A stretch of DNA of 64,000 nucleotides. It comes from Candidatus Gastranaerophilales bacterium. Lineage in GTDB: Bacteria; Cyanobacteriota; Vampirovibrionia; Gastranaerophilales; Gastranaerophilaceae. A program made the translations under genes and the position numbers. Of the stretch, positions 16,184-24,192 are shown in pieces. The notes under the pieces are model-generated. The model saw only the letters and a list, made by a program, of their open reading frames with translations, did no database searches and was not told where the DNA came from. The stretch's first letter is position 1. Every line of letters starts with the position of its first letter. The stretch is taken from positions 62,001-126,000 of the forward strand of contig CALVEL010000002.1 in NCBI GenBank assembly GCA_944326565.1, written 5' to 3'.

Positions 16184-17998
16184 ATGAAACTTAACAAAAA
16201 AGTAGAATTGTTGGCTCCGGCAAAAGATAAACAAACAGCAATAGCAGCGATAGATTGTGGCGCAGACGCGGTTTATATAGGTGCTCCGAAGTTCGGCGCA
16301 AGGCAAAATGCTTCAAATTCATTAGAAGATATAAAAGAAATTGTAGAGTATGCTCATAAGTTTAATGTTCGAGTGCATATAACATTAAATACGATTTTGA
16401 CTGATGAAGAGTTGCAAGAAGCAGAAAAACTGATTAATGAATTATATAAAATTAATGTAGATGCAATAATCGTTCAAGATATGGGGATTTTGGAACTTGC
16501 AATAGAAGGTAAATTACCTCCGATTGAAATTCATGCAAGTACTCAGTGTGATAACAGAACAATTGAAAAAGTTAAATTTTTTCAGAAAATAGGTGTAAAA
16601 CGGGTAATCTTAGCAAGAGAACTGTCAATATGCCAAATAGAAAAAATATGTCAAACCGTTAGAGAATCTGATTTCAATTCTGATATGGAAATAGAAACTT
16701 TTATCCATGGAGCATTGTGCGTATCATACAGTGGGCAATGCTATTTGAGTACTTCAATAGGCGGAAGATCAGCTAACAGAGGAGAATGTGCACAACCTTG
16801 CCGTAAAAAATATACTTTAATTGATGAAGACGGAAAGATATATGCGAAAAATAAGCATTTATTAAGTTTGAAAGATTTTAATGCGTCTACGCATATTCAA
16901 AAATTGATAAATGCTGGTGTAAAATCTTTTAAAATAGAAGGGCGTTTGAAAGATGTAAATTATGTCAAAAATGTAGTTGCATATTACCGTAAAGAAATTG
17001 ATAAATATTCTCAAAAAACTTCTTCAGGTAAAGTTTTTTTGGATTTTGAACCTAATCTGTCTAAGAGTTTTAACAGAGGATTTACTGATTATTTTTTACC
17101 TTGTGTGCTGGGAAATAAAAAAGATAGACCGAAAAATATTTATAACTTGGATACGCCAAAATCTTTAGGAGAAAAAATAGGCAAAGTTGAACAAGTAGGA
17201 AAGGATTTTTTTGTTATAAAAAATATAGAATTAAATTCACAAGATGGTCTTTGCTATTTTGATAAAGGAGAACTTTGCGGGTGTTTGGTAAATAAAATTG
17301 AGAATGCTAGAATTTATCCGAATAATATTGGAAATATTAAACAAGGTACAATAATCTACAGGAATTTCGACAGCAAATTTGAAAAACAGCTTATAAATTC
17401 AAAAACTCAACGTAAGCTTGGTGTAAAATTCAAATATGAAAAAAATATTTTAATTGCAACTGATGAAGATGGTATTTCAGTAGAATTAACATTGTCAAAA
17501 GGTGAAGAACCTAAAAATCCTGAAAAAATGAGAGAAACATTTATAAATCAACTTTCAAAATCAGGTAATAGTGATTTTTACGTAATTAATGTGGAGATTA
17601 TAACGTCACCATCGTTTATGGCTGTTTCATCGATAAATCAAGTAAGACGTGAGATTCTTGCTAAACTTATGCAAAAAAGAATAGAAAATTATGAATTTTC
17701 CATTCAAAATCCTTTGAATTTTTCAGAATTTCCTAATAAATTGTATGATTACCACGCAAATATATTCAATGATAAAGCGAAACTTTTTTATCAAAATTGC
17801 GGTTGCAAAGTATCTGAATATGCACTAGAAAAAACTAATAATTTCAAAAATAAAGAATTAATGCGGACAAAACACTGCCTAAAATCAGTATTTAATATTT
17901 GTGGCAAAAATAAAAAAATGTATCTTGTAGATGAAAAAGGTAAAAAATACAATTTAATCTTTGATTGTAAAAATTGTGAAATGATAATTTTAAATTAA
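16184..17998 (+). CDS. U32 family peptidase-like protein (RlhA/PrtC group)
   Basis: A 604-residue U32-family protein. Seen: the N-terminal VELLAPAKDKQTAIAAIDCGADAVYIG barrel start, NVRVHITLNT, and the Cys-rich signature around residues 180-205 (HGALCVSYSGQCYLS, ANRGECAQPCR). A final Cys occurs in RTKHCLKSVFNIC. These Cys likely bind an iron-sulfur cluster. Members such as RlhA hydroxylate 23S rRNA, and others are called collagenase-like. The length fits the long RlhA-type form with the extra C-terminal domain. Which reaction this copy performs is uncertain. The ATG has no SD but a TATAAT 6 nt upstream. Confidence 0.8.
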   Translation: MKLNKKVELLAPAKDKQTAIAAIDCGADAVYIGAPKFGARQNASNSLEDIKEIVEYAHKFNVRVHITLNTILTDEELQEAEKLINELYKINVDAIIVQDMGILELAIEGKLPPIEIHASTQCDNRTIEKVKFFQKIGVKRVILARELSICQIEKICQTVRESDFNSDMEIETFIHGALCVSYSGQCYLSTSIGGRSANRGECAQPCRKKYTLIDEDGKIYAKNKHLLSLKDFNASTHIQKLINAGVKSFKIEGRLKDVNYVKNVVAYYRKEIDKYSQKTSSGKVFLDFEPNLSKSFNRGFTDYFLPCVLGNKKDRPKNIYNLDTPKSLGEKIGKVEQVGKDFFVIKNIELNSQDGLCYFDKGELCGCLVNKIENARIYPNNIGNIKQGTIIYRNFDSKFEKQLINSKTQRKLGVKFKYEKNILIATDEDGISVELTLSKGEEPKNPEKMRETFINQLSKSGNSDFYVINVEIITSPSFMAVSSINQVRREILAKLMQKRIENYEFSIQNPLNFSEFPNKLYDYHANIFNDKAKLFYQNCGCKVSEYALEKTNNFKNKELMRTKHCLKSVFNICGKNKKMYLVDEKGKKYNLIFDCKNCEMIILN

Positions 17999-18130
17999 TA
18001 TTATAAATATCTTACGGGGTATAAAAAATATATTATCATGAAATAAAATATCTAAGAAAATCAAAAGATTGAAGAGATATAAAACATAGTCGTAGTAATA
18101 TTTCTAGTGAAATTCATTCTCTACTATTTT

Positions 18131-18463
18131 TTATATTTCATTGGACCATTTTTTGGGGTCGAATTTTAAATCAGTTACTTTTATTTTAAGTGAGTCAAGA
18201 TAGGGTTTAAATTTTACTAAAATTTGTGTCTTTTTAAGCATTAGTTCTTGCGCAACGATTCCATTTTCGCAGGCTACAACCATTACTCCGCCTCCGAGCA
18301 TTGAATATGGCCTTGATTTTTGTGCAAATTTTGCTCCTGCGACTTTGCCCCAAAATTTGTATAAATTATTTCTTGTAATTGCTTTTCTGATTTCTTTTTC
18401 TTCAAGCATTTTTTCTATTATGCTGTCTGTTCCTACAAAATCAGTGTAAAGAATTTTTTTCAT
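18131..18463 (-). CDS. dciA: DUF721/DciA-like protein
   Basis: A 110-residue basic protein. The features match the DciA/DUF721 family: YKFWGKVAGAKFAQKSRPYSMLGGGVMVVACENGIVAQEL, then QILVKFKPYLDSLKIKVTDLKF. DciA loads or assists the replicative helicase DnaB in many bacteria that lack DnaC or DnaI. Here that role is inferred from the family only. SD AAAGG precedes the ATG. It is divergent from nrnA, with 48 nt between the starts. Confidence 0.72.
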   Translation of the reverse strand: MKKILYTDFVGTDSIIEKMLEEKEIRKAITRNNLYKFWGKVAGAKFAQKSRPYSMLGGGVMVVACENGIVAQELMLKKTQILVKFKPYLDSLKIKVTDLKFDPKKWSNEI

Positions 18464-18496
18464 TTAATTGACCTTTTTTGTTTCCCCTGTTTTTTA

Positions 18497-18505
18497 TGAT
18501 ATTAT
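18497..18505 (+). promoter_or_regulatory. Extended -10 placing nrnA as leaderless
   Basis: TGA-TATTAT (extended -10) followed by 6 nt and the ATG at 18512. There is no Shine-Dalgarno in the 30 nt upstream of the start. Confidence 0.5.
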
Positions 18506-18511
18506 ATAAAA

Positions 18512-19477
18512 ATGGAATGCATTCAATTAAATGATATCATAAAGTCTTCAAAAAGCATACTAATCATTTCTCATATTAACCCAGATGGGGATACCTTAGG
18601 ATCTATTTGTGCTATGTCTCAGGTAATTCGAGAAAATTTCCATAAAGAAGCAGAATTACTTTGTGTATCTAAAATTCCCAAAACTTATGAGTTTCTTCCT
18701 AATATTTCCAAAATTAGGACTCTTGATGATTTTGATAAATCAAGAGAATTTGATCTTGTAATAAACGTAGATGATGCTTCTATTGACAGAATAGGTGATG
18801 CGAAAATACTTTTTGATAAAGCTAAATTTACAGCTAATCTTGACCATCATAAAACTAACAATGGTTATGCTAATTTAAATATAATTGATTCTAATGCTAG
18901 TTCAACTGGCGAGTTATTGGTTGGTGTTTTTAATAAATTAGGCTGGAAAATATCTGTTGAGACAGCAACTTGTCTGTATACGGCAATTCTTACTGATACA
19001 GGCTCATTCAGATTTGATAATACAACCGATCAAGCATTGAAAGCGGCGTCTGAGATGGTTAAAATCGGGGTTAGACCTGCTGATATTTATAAAAAAGTTT
19101 ATGAATCTTCTTCTAAAAATCATGTTTTATTTCAAGCTTATTGCATTAGTAAAGCTGAATTTTGTGAAGATGATAAAGTTGTCTATACGACAGTCTATAA
19201 AAAAGATATCGAAAAGTTCAATGCACCCGAGGATTGCACAGAGGGTTTAACTGAAAAATTACGTGCAATTGTAACTACAGAAATTGCTTTTGTAGTAAGA
19301 CAAATTAATTCTACTACTAGTAAAGTGTCAATGAGAAGTAAATCTGCTGATGTTGCTGAAATTTGTGCTGTATTTGGTGGTGGAGGACATAAGCTCGCTG
19401 CAGGGTGTATGATTAAGGGATCGGTTGAAGATTCAATCAAAAAAATGCTGGAAGTAATTAGGAAAAGAAAGATTTAG
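18512..19477 (+). CDS. nrnA: DHH-family oligoribonuclease / PAP phosphatase (NrnA-like)
   Basis: A 321-residue DHH/DHHA1 phosphoesterase that degrades short oligonucleotides and pAp. Seen: HINPDGDTLGS (motif I, Asp ligands), NVDDASIDR (motif II), LDHHKTN (the DHH motif), and the C-terminal DHHA1 block with FGGGGHKLAAGC that binds the substrate. Its length is normal. It probably forms an operon with the YihY-like gene 3 nt downstream. Transcription and translation may start together at the ATG. Confidence 0.9.
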   Translation: MECIQLNDIIKSSKSILIISHINPDGDTLGSICAMSQVIRENFHKEAELLCVSKIPKTYEFLPNISKIRTLDDFDKSREFDLVINVDDASIDRIGDAKILFDKAKFTANLDHHKTNNGYANLNIIDSNASSTGELLVGVFNKLGWKISVETATCLYTAILTDTGSFRFDNTTDQALKAASEMVKIGVRPADIYKKVYESSSKNHVLFQAYCISKAEFCEDDKVVYTTVYKKDIEKFNAPEDCTEGLTEKLRAIVTTEIAFVVRQINSTTSKVSMRSKSADVAEICAVFGGGGHKLAAGCMIKGSVEDSIKKMLEVIRKRKI

Positions 19478-19480
19478 AAA

Positions 19481-20377
19481 ATGTCTTTAAAGCCTTTTAT
19501 AAGAGGAGTAAAACGTTTAATAATTTCTGTTATAAAAAATGACTTTTTCGGTATGGCTGCTGAAATGGGATTTATGCTTGTCATTGGGATTTTTCCTTTT
19601 ATGCTTTTTTTAATGGCTGTATTTGGCTGGATGGGTAATAAATCTTACATGGATCCTATATTGATTTTCTTATCAACTATTATGCCTGAGCAATCTATGG
19701 ATTTGATAATTACTGTATTGTCTGAGGTCATGATTTTTTCTCAAGGTAAGCTTATGGCGGCGATTGGTATTATTGTTACTCTTTTCCTTTCTACCAATGC
19801 TGTTGCGGTTGTATTAAAGGGATTAAATCGCGCATATAAAGTTGAAGAGACAAGAAACTTCTTTTATACGAGATTATTGTCACTAATTATGGTATTTGTG
19901 AATACTATGATTATGTTTTTGACGATAAACATGATTATTTTTGGTAAAGTTATTATAAATTATCTTGTAAATCATTTGCATATAACTAACGGTATTGGAA
20001 TAATGCTTTTGACTGTCCGTTGGCCGATTGCATTTTTAGCATTGTATGTGATGGCATTTTTAATTTATTATATTCTGCCTGATTTGAGGGGTAATGAAAA
20101 ATTCAAAAGAGCAAGTGCATTACCAGGGACTTTCTTTTTCTGTTCTTTTTGGTTGTTAGGCTCTTGGGGATTTTCTATTTATGTTAATAATTTACGTACT
20201 TATAATATGGTATACGGTACAATTGGTGCATTTGCAGTATTGATGGTTTGGCTTTATTACACATCAATTTTGATACTCATTGGCGGAGAAATTAATTCTC
20301 AGGTATATAACAAGCTTTCTGCAAAGGCTGATGAAATTAAAGCAGATTTTGCTAAGCTCAAAAAACCCGGTACTTAG
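19481..20377 (+). CDS. YihY/BrkB family membrane protein
   Basis: A 298-residue integral membrane protein with about six hydrophobic segments. The family motifs are GMAAEMGFMLVIGIFPFMLF at the N-terminus and, near the C-terminus, GTIGAFAVLMVWLYYTSILILIGGEIN. The family was once called ribonuclease BN in error, and its function is unsettled. It starts 3 nt after the nrnA stop, so it is co-transcribed. A bidirectional terminator follows. Confidence 0.85.
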   Translation: MSLKPFIRGVKRLIISVIKNDFFGMAAEMGFMLVIGIFPFMLFLMAVFGWMGNKSYMDPILIFLSTIMPEQSMDLIITVLSEVMIFSQGKLMAAIGIIVTLFLSTNAVAVVLKGLNRAYKVEETRNFFYTRLLSLIMVFVNTMIMFLTINMIIFGKVIINYLVNHLHITNGIGIMLLTVRWPIAFLALYVMAFLIYYILPDLRGNEKFKRASALPGTFFFCSFWLLGSWGFSIYVNNLRTYNMVYGTIGAFAVLMVWLYYTSILILIGGEINSQVYNKLSAKADEIKADFAKLKKPGT

Positions 20378-20385
20378 TTTGATAT

Positions 20386-20427
20386 AAAAAATAACCTTTG
20401 GAGAATTTTTTACCAAAGGTTATTTTC
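20386..20427. terminator. Bidirectional terminator between the YihY-like gene and rseP
   Basis: ATAACCTTTG and CAAAGGTTAT form a 10-bp stem, with A-run and T-run flanks, between convergent genes. Confidence 0.85.
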
Positions 20428-20443
20428 ATATTTTATTTCGACC

Positions 20444-21811
20444 TTAGAACTTATTTGTAATCAGTGCATAGATATCATTGAAAATTACGAATACCATAAG
20501 CAAGATTAAAAACATAAATCCTGCTGTACCTACTTTTTCAATGATTTCTTCTTCAAGCGGTCTGCCTCTTAATTTTTCTATTAATAAGAACAATACATGT
20601 CCGCCATCAAGTGCGGGTATAGGCAAGAAGTTTACTATTGCTAAATCAAGTGAAATAAGCGCTGTCAATAGTAATCCAGGGAATATCCCCTCATTTTGAA
20701 TAGTATCTCCGCCTAACTTTGTAATCAAAATTACACCATGCAAATCATTTAGCGGAACTTTGCCTGTGAATATCTGTTTCAGTCCGTATAAAAGTAAATA
20801 AGTATTGTCATACAAATACTTTCCACTGCCTTTTATAATAGATTTAAGGTCTTTTGTTTGTATCATTATTTCTTGAGGGTTATATTCAATACCCATAAGT
20901 CCGTCATTATTTGAGTATATCGGGCTTAATTTTACGATTTTTCCATCTCTTTCAACGGTTATGTTTATAGGATGTACGTTATCTGAAATGGCGTAGGCAA
21001 TGTCATTTAAAGTTATTTTTCCATCTGATAGAAAATCTTTCTTATCTTCGATTTTATTTCTCAATTGCTTTTGAGTATCGTTTAATTCAATTTGATCATC
21101 TTTTATTTTTTCAATTCCCATAAGTTGGTCTTTGTTTAAAATTACTTCACTTTCAGTTCCAACTTCTGGCAATTTTATTATTGTATCTTCAGGTATAACT
21201 TCATTCGGTTTGAGTGCAGGGTTTATTTTTGATAGTTTTTCCAAGTTTTCTTTTATATAATTTTCATCAGCTTTACCGTCAAATTTTTTACTTATCTGCG
21301 CAAAAGCTATAAGTCCATATGGAGAGTTAATTTCTGAGCCGTTAATTTCAAGGATTTTATCACCTGCTTGTAGTCCTGACTGCCAAATAGAAGCTGTCTT
21401 TTCTGCTGCAATTTTTTTAACAATTACATTATATTTTCCGCTTGGTAGTTGCCCCCACAAGGCTGCTGTTAAAAATACAAGTACAAATGCACAGATAATA
21501 TTTGCAAAAACACCTGCTGATACAACTATTAATCGTTGATATATAGGTCTGTTCATAAATCTGTCAGGGGAATCCGCAGGAAGTGTCTCATTTTTCTCAT
21601 CATCAGGAAATGCTACATAACCGCCTAAAAGAAATGCGTGTACTAATACTTGAACATCTCCGACTTTTCCTTCCCAAAGTGTAGGTCCGATTGGTAATCC
21701 AAAACCAAATTTTGCTACTTTCATTTTAAACATTTTTGCAGCAAGAAAATGACCTGCCTCGTGAACTAAAATCAGTACACTCAAAAGAAGTATCATTATT
21801 ATTATTGACAT
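20444..21811 (-). CDS. rseP: Site-2 zinc metalloprotease (RseP/M50 family)
   Basis: Intramembrane protease of 455 residues. Seen: the zinc motif HEAGH at residues 17-21 in the first membrane segment, and a second membrane segment near 105-125. A PDZ domain follows (LQAGDKILEINGSEI). The C-terminal PALDGGHVLF supplies the third zinc ligand Asp, then comes a last membrane segment. The family cleaves anti-sigma factors or signal-peptide remnants. Odd: the PDZ region holds an extra charged insertion of about 100 residues (roughly 180-285) that is not normal for RseP. SD AAAGGGGAA precedes the ATG. Confidence 0.9.
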   Translation of the reverse strand: MSIIIMILLLSVLILVHEAGHFLAAKMFKMKVAKFGFGLPIGPTLWEGKVGDVQVLVHAFLLGGYVAFPDDEKNETLPADSPDRFMNRPIYQRLIVVSAGVFANIICAFVLVFLTAALWGQLPSGKYNVIVKKIAAEKTASIWQSGLQAGDKILEINGSEINSPYGLIAFAQISKKFDGKADENYIKENLEKLSKINPALKPNEVIPEDTIIKLPEVGTESEVILNKDQLMGIEKIKDDQIELNDTQKQLRNKIEDKKDFLSDGKITLNDIAYAISDNVHPINITVERDGKIVKLSPIYSNNDGLMGIEYNPQEIMIQTKDLKSIIKGSGKYLYDNTYLLLYGLKQIFTGKVPLNDLHGVILITKLGGDTIQNEGIFPGLLLTALISLDLAIVNFLPIPALDGGHVLFLLIEKLRGRPLEEEIIEKVGTAGFMFLILLMVFVIFNDIYALITNKF

Positions 21812-21934
21812 ATTTCCCCTTTACAAATTTAAAAAATCTCTCTAATCAGTAAGATAATTTTATCATAAAAATAATTATATTGTCTTATTGGCGGAATAAA
21901 AAAGTGCTGTATCAACTCTTTTTATAAAATTTTA

Positions 21935-21963
21935 TTGCCAAGATAAACAAGAATTGATATAAT
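21935..21963 (+). promoter_or_regulatory. Promoter of pseudopilin copy 1
   Basis: TTGCCA (21935-21940), 17-nt spacer, TATAAT (21958-21963). The arrangement matches the promoters of copies 2 and 4. Confidence 0.8.
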
Positions 21964-21984
21964 AGAAAAGTAACAGAAAATAGA

Positions 21985-22049
21985 AGGAGCTGAAAATGCA
22001 GACTATGATTGAAATTATGGGGGGGGGGGGCACCCGAAAATAAGCTCCT
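21985..22049 (+). promoter_or_regulatory. Poly-G leader of pseudopilin copy 1
   Basis: The Shine-Dalgarno AGGAGCT (21985-21991) is exactly complementary to AGCTCCT (22043-22049). Between them lie ATG 21996, TTG 22009 and a run of 12 G (22019-22030). With 12 G the ATG frame ends at a TAA soon after the tract, and the pilin frame opens only from the weak TTG. Loss of one G would put the ATG in frame. Confidence 0.75.
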
Positions 22050-22785
22050 AGCAGGTAGAAAAATAGGGTTTACATTAGCAGAAGTTCTGATAACAATCGG
22101 AATAATCGGAATAGTCGCATCAATGACTATACCAATGCTGATTTCAGGATATAAAAAGAGTGTAGTAGTAAGCAGTTTGCAGAAGAATTTGTCACTTTTT
22201 TCACAAGCGGTACAACTTGCAGAGGCAAAACATGGATTTACTGATGAATGGCCTTATTGTAATGAGGATAGTTCAATAGAATGTACAGAGGATTTTTTTA
22301 ATAATTATCTGTTACCTGAATTAAAAGTTATAAAAGTATGTACCCCCGAGGAATCAGAAATATGTTGGACCAGCCCTAAAGGTTTGTCTGGACAATCCGG
22401 TTATTTAACTGGCAAAGAGTCTAAACATGTCAGAGCCTTATTAAGTAATGGCTCATCAATTATAATGTGGCCCGGCGTAGAAAGCGAAAGGAAACACTGG
22501 CAGATATGGATAGATATAGACGGACCTATGAAAGGACCTGCATTAATAGGCGGGGATGTTTTTGGATTTAGGTTAAATTATAAAACTTCTATAGACGATG
22601 GTATTTTATACCGAAAGGGTGTTGGTTTAGTAGGGGCTGATTTTTCGGATGAAGATGTATTAAGGAATGATTCTCTGTATGGATGCAGTAAAACTGTGAA
22701 TACTGTCTATGCTGGTCGATATTGCGGGGCATTAATTCAACATTCGGGCTGGAAAGTTCCAAAAGATTATCCTGTGAAGTTTTAA
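22009..22785 (+). CDS. Prepilin-type pseudopilin, copy 1
   Basis: A 258-residue secreted pilin-like protein. After the conserved GGGAPENKLLAGRK leader comes a class III signal sequence G|FTLAEVLITIGIIGIVASM, with prepilin peptidase cleavage expected after Gly20. A C-terminal globular domain follows with several Cys pairs (EICWT, YGCSK, RYCGAL). Likely part of a type II secretion or type IV pilus-like machine. In this assembly the pilin frame can start only at TTG 22009. The ATG with the good SD (21996) is one base out of frame because of the G tract. It has its own promoter and terminator. Confidence 0.75.
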   Translation: MKLWGGGAPENKLLAGRKIGFTLAEVLITIGIIGIVASMTIPMLISGYKKSVVVSSLQKNLSLFSQAVQLAEAKHGFTDEWPYCNEDSSIECTEDFFNNYLLPELKVIKVCTPEESEICWTSPKGLSGQSGYLTGKESKHVRALLSNGSSIIMWPGVESERKHWQIWIDIDGPMKGPALIGGDVFGFRLNYKTSIDDGILYRKGVGLVGADFSDEDVLRNDSLYGCSKTVNTVYAGRYCGALIQHSGWKVPKDYPVKF

Positions 22786-22799
22786 AAAATGTTAAAAAC

Positions 22800-22838
22800 A
22801 GAAATAGGGAATATCATTATGATATTCCCTATTTCTTT
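22800..22838. terminator. Strong bidirectional terminator after pseudopilin copy 1
   Basis: A perfect 17-bp stem (22800-22816 with 22820-22836) with a 3-nt loop, between convergent pilin and speE genes. Confidence 0.92.
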
Positions 22839-22863
22839 ATAAAATAATTGCGGTTAAATAAAT

Positions 22864-23715
22864 TTACAACAGCTCTTTCAAGTAATTTGGAAGAGCAAAT
22901 CTTGCGTTGTGATAATCTTTATTATAGATTTTACAGGTTTTTAAGATATCTTGGTATCTGTCTTGTGCAAAATATGATAAAGGTTCTACACTGCTGGAGC
23001 AAAATGCCCAAGCCCAATATCCGCCGGGATATGTTGGAATATTTGATGTGTAAGTTGAGCAAATCGGAAATACCTTTTTCAAAAGATTATACATTTTTTT
23101 GATTTCTTCTTTGTTTACAAAAGGACTCTCTGATTGAGCGGCGATTATACCGCCTTCTTTTAGTGAATTTTTTACATTTGTGTAAAATTCTTCTGTGAAT
23201 AAACCTTCTCCAGGTCCCATTGGATCTGTTGAATCAATCAGGACAATATCATATTGATTTTTCTTATCTTTTATGAACTCTATTGCATCTTCTACTTTGA
23301 TTTCTACTCTTGGATCTGATAGCCCGCAAGAAATGGTTGGTAAAAATTCTTTGCAAGCATCAATAACTAACCCGTCAATTTCACATAATACAACTTTTTT
23401 GACTGACTTATGCTTCAAGACTTCTCTTACTGTTCCGCCGTCTCCACCACCTATTACGAGAACTGATTCCGGGTTTTTGTGGTGCATCATCGGAATATGA
23501 GCAATCATTTCATGGTAATGGTATTCATCACCTTCTGTTGTCATCATCAAATCATCAAGAGTTAATACTCTGCCTAGTGCGCTTTCAGTCTCAAAAACTT
23601 CAACTTTTTGAAATTCTGACTGTTTTGAATATAGGACTTTGCCTGCTTTGATTGCGATTCCAAAACCTGAAGGTGTTATCTCATGATAATATCCGTTTTC
23701 AATTCCGTTTTTCAT
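22864..23715 (-). CDS. speE: Spermidine synthase
   Basis: Aminopropyltransferase that makes spermidine from putrescine and decarboxylated SAM; cytosolic, 283 residues. Seen: the N-terminal beta domain (YYHEITPSGFGIAIKAGKVLYSKQSEFQ is family-like), VIGGGDGGTVREVLKH (nucleotide loop), DDLMMTTEGDEYHYHEM, and the catalytic region LIDSTDPMGPGEGLFTEEFY. SD GGAGACA precedes the ATG. The downstream HIT gene lies upstream on the same strand (ending at 23736), so the pair may be co-transcribed. Confidence 0.93.
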   Translation of the reverse strand: MKNGIENGYYHEITPSGFGIAIKAGKVLYSKQSEFQKVEVFETESALGRVLTLDDLMMTTEGDEYHYHEMIAHIPMMHHKNPESVLVIGGGDGGTVREVLKHKSVKKVVLCEIDGLVIDACKEFLPTISCGLSDPRVEIKVEDAIEFIKDKKNQYDIVLIDSTDPMGPGEGLFTEEFYTNVKNSLKEGGIIAAQSESPFVNKEEIKKMYNLLKKVFPICSTYTSNIPTYPGGYWAWAFCSSSVEPLSYFAQDRYQDILKTCKIYNKDYHNARFALPNYLKELL

Positions 23716-23735
23716 TTATGTCTCCTTATTTATAA

Positions 23736-24053
23736 CTATTTAATTCCGCCTAAAATATGTATGTGCAGGTGAAACACTTCTTGACCTGCTTCTTTACCTG
23801 TGTTGATAAGAGTTTTATATGATTTTAGCCCTATTTTTTTTGTAGTTTCTTTGACTGCCATTAAAAGTTCAGCCATTAAGTTTTTATCTTCAAGCTCATT
23901 CAAAGATTCTATATGTATTCTCGGTACCACCAAAAGATGTATCGGAGCTTTCGGATTTATGTCTTTGAATACGACTACATGCTCGTTTTCATATACAAAT
24001 TCTGTATTAAAATCACCGTTTACAATTTTACAAAAAATACAATTATTATCCAT
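23736..24053 (-). CDS. HIT (histidine triad) family nucleotide hydrolase
   Basis: A 105-residue HINT-like protein that hydrolyses purine nucleotide phosphoramidates. Seen: CIFCKIVNGD near the N-terminus (zinc-type CxxC), HVVVFKDINPKAPIHLLVVPR, and the triad motif HLHIHILGG. I chose ATG 24053 because GAGGTG lies 5 nt before it. A GTG at 24065 is the alternative and would overlap that SD. It sits 20 nt before speE on the same strand. Confidence 0.9.
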   Translation of the reverse strand: MDNNCIFCKIVNGDFNTEFVYENEHVVVFKDINPKAPIHLLVVPRIHIESLNELEDKNLMAELLMAVKETTKKIGLKSYKTLINTGKEAGQEVFHLHIHILGGIK

Positions 24054-24192
24054 ATCACACCTCACATATCAGTTAAGTTTACAATGGTAATTTGAAAAAA
24101 TCAATGTTATTAAATTTATGTAATCAACAATTGTAACTAATTTGCCAAGTCCAAATTAAAAATGTAAAATAGTTACTATAGTGGGAGGGAAA

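Noticed and set aside
22019-22030. The G tracts as pure sequencing or assembly artefacts
   Set aside because: They occur at four unlinked loci with the same flanking leader and the tract sits at the same codon position each time; a homopolymer length error of one base remains possible at each site.
22019-22030. G-quadruplex in each leader
   Set aside because: A single uninterrupted run of 12-13 G lacks the separated G-blocks of typical intramolecular quadruplexes; I do not claim it.
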